Below, in pieces: positions 61,300-64,000 of a DNA stretch of 64,000 bases. The stretch spans positions 1-64,000 of the forward strand of contig JBEBHH010000012.1 of NCBI GenBank assembly GCA_040080965.1, in the 5' to 3' direction. Origin of the DNA: SHZI01 sp040080965 (GTDB lineage Bacteria; Pseudomonadota; Gammaproteobacteria; Steroidobacterales; GCA-2729495). The stretch's first letter is position 1. Each line of letters starts with the position of its first letter. Below the pieces are notes generated by a model. The model saw only the letters and a list, made by a program, of their open reading frames with translations. It ran no database searches and was not told the DNA's origin. The position numbers were made by a program, and so were the translations under genes.

Positions 61300-62427
61300 A
61301 TGAACGAGACCCTCGATTTTGCCTGCGAACTCATCCGTCTGCCGTCGGTGACGCCCGATGACGCTGGCTGCCAGTCGCTGCTTGCCGAACGCCTCAGGGC
61401 CGCCGGGTTCGCCGTCGAAGAACTCAGGTTTGGTGAAGTCACCAACCTCTGGGCCCGGCGCGGAACGGTCGGGCCCGTGCTGTGTTTTGCCGGCCATACC
61501 GATGTGGTGCCGGCCGGCCCCCGGAACGAGTGGCACTCCGACCCGTTCGAACCGGACGTTCGCAACGGCGTGCTATTTGGCCGCGGCGCCGCCGATATGA
61601 AAGCCGGCCTAGCCGCCATGTTCGATGCGACCACGGATTTCGTGAAAGCCCAGCCCGGTCACCGGGGCTCGATCGCCTTTCTCATCACCAGCGACGAGGA
61701 AGGCAAGGCGCAGGACGGCACGAAGCGCGTCATGCAACTCCTGAAGGAACGCGGCGAACACCTGGACTGGTGCGTCATCGGCGAGCCATCCTGCGAGAGA
61801 CAGCTGGGAGACACCATCCGCATTGGACGGCGTGGGTCCCTGAGCGGCATCCTGACGGTCCATGGACTGGCGGGTCATGTCGCCTATCCCCAGCTGGCCC
61901 GCAATCCGATTCAGGCATTCGCCCCGGTATTGACGGAGCTCTACGGCAAGCCGCTCGACAATGGCAACGAGTTTTTCCCGCCATCGAGCTTCCAGGTAGT
62001 CAAGCTGGAAAGCATCGGCGACGCAGTCAATGTGACGCCCGGTTCGCTCTCGGCTCGGTTCAATATCCGCTACTCCACGGTCTGGACCCACGAGCAGCTG
62101 CGCAGGCACATCGAGGCTCTCTTCCGTGCGCACAACCTGGATTACACCCTCGACTGGCATCTGTCCGGGGAGCCCTTCCTGACGCCCCCGGGAGTCCTGA
62201 TCGATACGGTGGCCGCCGCCGTGAAGAAGTTGACCGGCGTCGTGCCGGAGCTGTCCACTGGCGGCGGCACGTCGGACGGCCGCTTCATCGCGCCGAGCGG
62301 CACCCACGTCGTGGAGTTCGGCGCGGTAAACACCACGATTCACAAGCCGGACGAGCAGATCCCGGTCGCCGACATCGGCATCATGCGCGGCGTCTACAGG
62401 GAGATCCTGGAGCGGCTGCTGGGCTGA
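61300..62427 (+). CDS. dapE: Succinyl-diaminopimelate desuccinylase
   Basis: DapE removes succinate from N-succinyl-LL-diaminopimelate using two zinc ions. The 375 residues show FAGHTDVVPAGP (metal His/Asp), GRGAADMKAGLAAM, ITSDEEGKAQDGT (catalytic Glu) and the C-terminal metal-ligand stretch EFGAVNTTIHKPDE. Its stop lies three bases from the convergent dsbB stop. Confidence 0.97.
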   Translation: MNETLDFACELIRLPSVTPDDAGCQSLLAERLRAAGFAVEELRFGEVTNLWARRGTVGPVLCFAGHTDVVPAGPRNEWHSDPFEPDVRNGVLFGRGAADMKAGLAAMFDATTDFVKAQPGHRGSIAFLITSDEEGKAQDGTKRVMQLLKERGEHLDWCVIGEPSCERQLGDTIRIGRRGSLSGILTVHGLAGHVAYPQLARNPIQAFAPVLTELYGKPLDNGNEFFPPSSFQVVKLESIGDAVNVTPGSLSARFNIRYSTVWTHEQLRRHIEALFRAHNLDYTLDWHLSGEPFLTPPGVLIDTVAAAVKKLTGVVPELSTGGGTSDGRFIAPSGTHVVEFGAVNTTIHKPDEQIPVADIGIMRGVYREILERLLG

Positions 62428-62430
62428 GCG

Positions 62431-62940
62431 TCACCTCGCGGTGGCGAAGCCACCGGCTTTTCCTGCGGGCCAGTTCCAGACGATGCCCCAGACTCCGAGG
62501 CACACCAGGGCAATCAGTACCCACGCTGGCATGGTCAGGCCGAGGAACGTCCAGTCCACGGACGCGCACTCACCGGACCCGGACAGGACCATCGCGAGGG
62601 CGTCCCGTAACGGGAACGATTCGAGCATGAAGTCGAGACCGGGGCCACAGGCCGGAACACGTTCCGGAGGCAGTGTGGTGAGCCATACATGCCGTCCAGC
62701 CACGCCAATGCCGGCCAGGGCAACCAGGCCGAGCAGGACTGAATAGGCGCGCCTCCCCGCGTTCCCTGCGCGGTGTGCCGCGGCCAGAAGGAAAACCGCG
62801 CCGAGGGCGATCACCGCCACACGCTGGAAGATGCACAGCGGGCAGGGCTCCAGTCCGAGCATGTGCTGCGCGTACAGGGCGTAGGCCATGAGCCCCGCGC
62901 AGGCGAAGGCTCCCAGGGCGTTTGCCATTCGGACGTCCAT
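62431..62940 (-). CDS. dsbB: Disulfide bond formation protein DsbB
   Basis: DsbB reoxidises DsbA and passes electrons to quinone. The 169-residue protein has four membrane helices, the first redox pair in LEPCPLCIFQR and the second pair as VPACGP and GSGECAS in the second periplasmic loop. ATG 62940 overlaps the tsaB stop (TGATG), so tsaB-dsbB is a two-gene unit. Confidence 0.93.
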   Translation of the reverse strand: MDVRMANALGAFACAGLMAYALYAQHMLGLEPCPLCIFQRVAVIALGAVFLLAAAHRAGNAGRRAYSVLLGLVALAGIGVAGRHVWLTTLPPERVPACGPGLDFMLESFPLRDALAMVLSGSGECASVDWTFLGLTMPAWVLIALVCLGVWGIVWNWPAGKAGGFATAR

Positions 62941-63695
62941 CAGTCACTACTCCCGGCCAGCGCGGCCTTTGCAACGGAGGCCACATGGTGGCGCAGGTAG
63001 TTCGGTTGCGCCTCGGCGGGCGGCACGACCTTTCCCGAAAGGAACCGTGACTGCGCCAGCCGCGCGACGTCCACAGCTGACGGCAGCAGGTCGGGCTCGA
63101 GGCCAGTGAACCGGCCGCGCAACCGCCCGGCGAGCGCCGGATAGGCGGCCCAGCCGGGACCCACGGCCAGGAATGCGCCGTCCCCGGGCAACGTGAGTGC
63201 GTCGGGGCCCACGAGCGAATCGGGTATCAGGGCCCTGACTCCCTCCGCCGGGTCACGCGCGTAGAACCCCGCGTAGACCTCGCCCATGTGGGCGTCGAGG
63301 CAGCACGCCACGAGATCGGTGGTTGTGCGCTGGAAAGCTGCCGCCGCGAGCGCGGCCAGAGTCGACACGGGGCACAAGGGCAGGTCGCTGGCATAAGCGA
63401 GTCCCTGGGCCATCGCCACCGCCACCCGGACGCCGGTAAAGCTGCCGGGGCCGGAACCAAAGGCGATACAGTCGAGGTGGTCCAGCGATGCCGCGGACTC
63501 GTCCAGCAGCTCGCGCGCCCACTCGAACACGTTTCGGGACGGCGCGCGCAGCCCTCGGGACTCCCGCACGGCGACAAGGTCCCCGCGCAAGAAGGCGACA
63601 CTCGGCAGATCCGTCGCGGTTTCGATCGCCAGGCAGGTAAACGGGGCGGATGGAATGGTCAAATCCTCAGCAGTAATGCGGCGTACCGGCGGCAT
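62940..63695 (-). CDS. tsaB: tRNA threonylcarbamoyladenosine biosynthesis protein TsaB
   Basis: TsaB is the non-catalytic partner of TsaD in making the t6A modification. The 251 residues match the ASKHA-fold family: LAIETATDLPSVAF, CIAFGSGPGSFTGVRVAVAMAQGLAY and LDAHMGEVYAGFY. The start is uncertain: ATG 63695 has no ribosome site, whereas an in-frame TTG twelve codons in (LTIPSAP) has GAGGA just upstream. Confidence 0.93.
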   Translation of the reverse strand: MPPVRRITAEDLTIPSAPFTCLAIETATDLPSVAFLRGDLVAVRESRGLRAPSRNVFEWARELLDESAASLDHLDCIAFGSGPGSFTGVRVAVAMAQGLAYASDLPLCPVSTLAALAAAAFQRTTTDLVACCLDAHMGEVYAGFYARDPAEGVRALIPDSLVGPDALTLPGDGAFLAVGPGWAAYPALAGRLRGRFTGLEPDLLPSAVDVARLAQSRFLSGKVVPPAEAQPNYLRHHVASVAKAALAGSSD

Positions 63696-63742
63696 TTAAT
63701 GCCCGGGAGCCAGCATATGTTGACAGCGTTCACTGACACCCT

Positions 63743-63770
63743 CTGACCAATCCGGACCGATCTGTATAAT
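63743..63770 (+). promoter_or_regulatory. Probable sigma-70 promoter of pckG
   Basis: A perfect TATAAT (63765-63770) is preceded after 16 bases by CTGACC (63743-63748). A TTGACA at 63720 is too far away to pair with it. A start near 63777 would give a leader of about 95 nt before pckG. The rest of 63696-63871 shows nothing else recognisable. Confidence 0.6.
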
Positions 63771-63871
63771 AGTGGGACCTCGCGCGACCGGCGACCCACT
63801 TCGCGCGATTAAACCCGAATAATGTGCGTCGGTCGCCGCACCCCACGACAGAACTCAGGCAAGGACATCTG

Positions 63872-64000
63872 ATGACGACGAGCAATGCAGCGCTTCGCCG
63901 CTGGGTAGACGACGTAGCGGCACTCACCAAGCCGGCCCGTATCCACTGGTGCGACGGCTCGGATGCCGAATACCAGGCGCTGCTCGGCCAGATGGTCGCC
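63872..64000 (+). CDS. pckG: Phosphoenolpyruvate carboxykinase (GTP), N-terminal fragment
   Basis: The 43 codons visible before the window ends read MTTSNAALRRWVDDVAAL, then KPARIHWCDGSDAEYQ, the N-terminus of GTP-dependent PEP carboxykinase, which converts oxaloacetate to phosphoenolpyruvate. AAGGA lies about seven bases upstream of the ATG. The 3' end is outside the window. Confidence 0.85.
   Translation, partial: MTTSNAALRRWVDDVAALTKPARIHWCDGSDAEYQALLGQMVA

Noticed and set aside
63720..63770. TTGACA at 63720 pairing with TATAAT at 63765
   Set aside because: The spacing (39 bases) is far too long; CTGACC at 63743 has workable spacing.

Overview
The window is a GC-rich (roughly two-thirds G+C by eye) stretch of a gammaproteobacterial chromosome and is almost entirely core, housekeeping sequence. 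The assignment rests on synteny: algU/rpoE-mucA-mucB, lepB-DUF4845-rnc-era-recO-pdxJ-acpS, recJ-prfB-lysS, surE-pcm-nlpD, pyrG-kdsA-eno-ftsB, rpsB-tsf-pyrH-frr-uppS-cdsA-rseP-bamA-skp-lpxD-lpxA-lpxB-rnhB-dnaE-accA-tilS and map-glnD-dapD-dapE. Genes sit within tens of bases of each other, and many overlap by ATGA, GTGA or TGATG. I saw no tRNA, rRNA, CRISPR array, prophage or insertion sequence. The only repeat family is a set of GTAG-type REP palindromes. No species can be named from this.

Layout. (1) 1-5.9 kb: 5'-truncated mfd, a secreted protein of unknown function, a collagen-like lipoprotein, and a PAS plus degenerate-GGDEF protein. (2) 6.0-11.0 kb, minus strand: a six-gene run of 3'-5' exonuclease, rlmD, a leaderless YkuD protein, nagZ, a hypoxanthine-type phosphoribosyltransferase and methylthioinosine phosphorylase. 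It joins rRNA modification, peptidoglycan recycling and purine salvage. (3) 11.0-18.4 kb, minus: rpoE-mucA-mucB behind a recognisable RpoE-type promoter, then a glutaredoxin-like gene, lepB, DUF4845, rnc, era, recO, pdxJ and acpS. (4) 18.5-22.8 kb, minus: a complete succinate dehydrogenase operon (SDHAF4-like, sdhC, sdhD, sdhA, sdhB, sdhE, ygfX). (5) 22.8-31 kb: ygfZ (+); recJ-prfB-lysS-small ORF (-) with the classical prfB +1 frameshift; a DUF498 gene (+); surE-pcm-nlpD (-). (6) 31.1-33.4 kb: Smr, aldo/keto reductase and enoyl-CoA isomerase genes in the slot where ispD-ispF-truD normally lie. (7) 33.4-56.6 kb, minus: ftsB-eno-kdsA-pyrG and the long rpsB-to-tilS envelope, replication and translation array, without dxr or fabZ at their usual places. 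(8) 56.9-64 kb: map-glnD-dapD-dapE (+), tsaB-dsbB (-) and the start of pckG (+).

Functionally the region combines translation (rpsB, tsf, frr, prfB, lysS, tilS, map), envelope biogenesis (lpxA/B/D, bamA, skp, uppS, cdsA, kdsA), envelope stress sensing (rpoE-mucAB, rseP), respiration with two flavinylation factors, and nitrogen sensing (glnD). The most notable signals are three REP elements whose GTAG ends supply the TAG stop codons of four genes; absence of dxr, ispD and ispF from their conserved positions; a GGDEF protein that lost its catalytic motif but kept the RxxD inhibitory site; a cytoplasmic YkuD enzyme inside a recycling operon; and a small collagen-like lipoprotein. I did not find a convincing new multi-gene defence or biosynthetic system.
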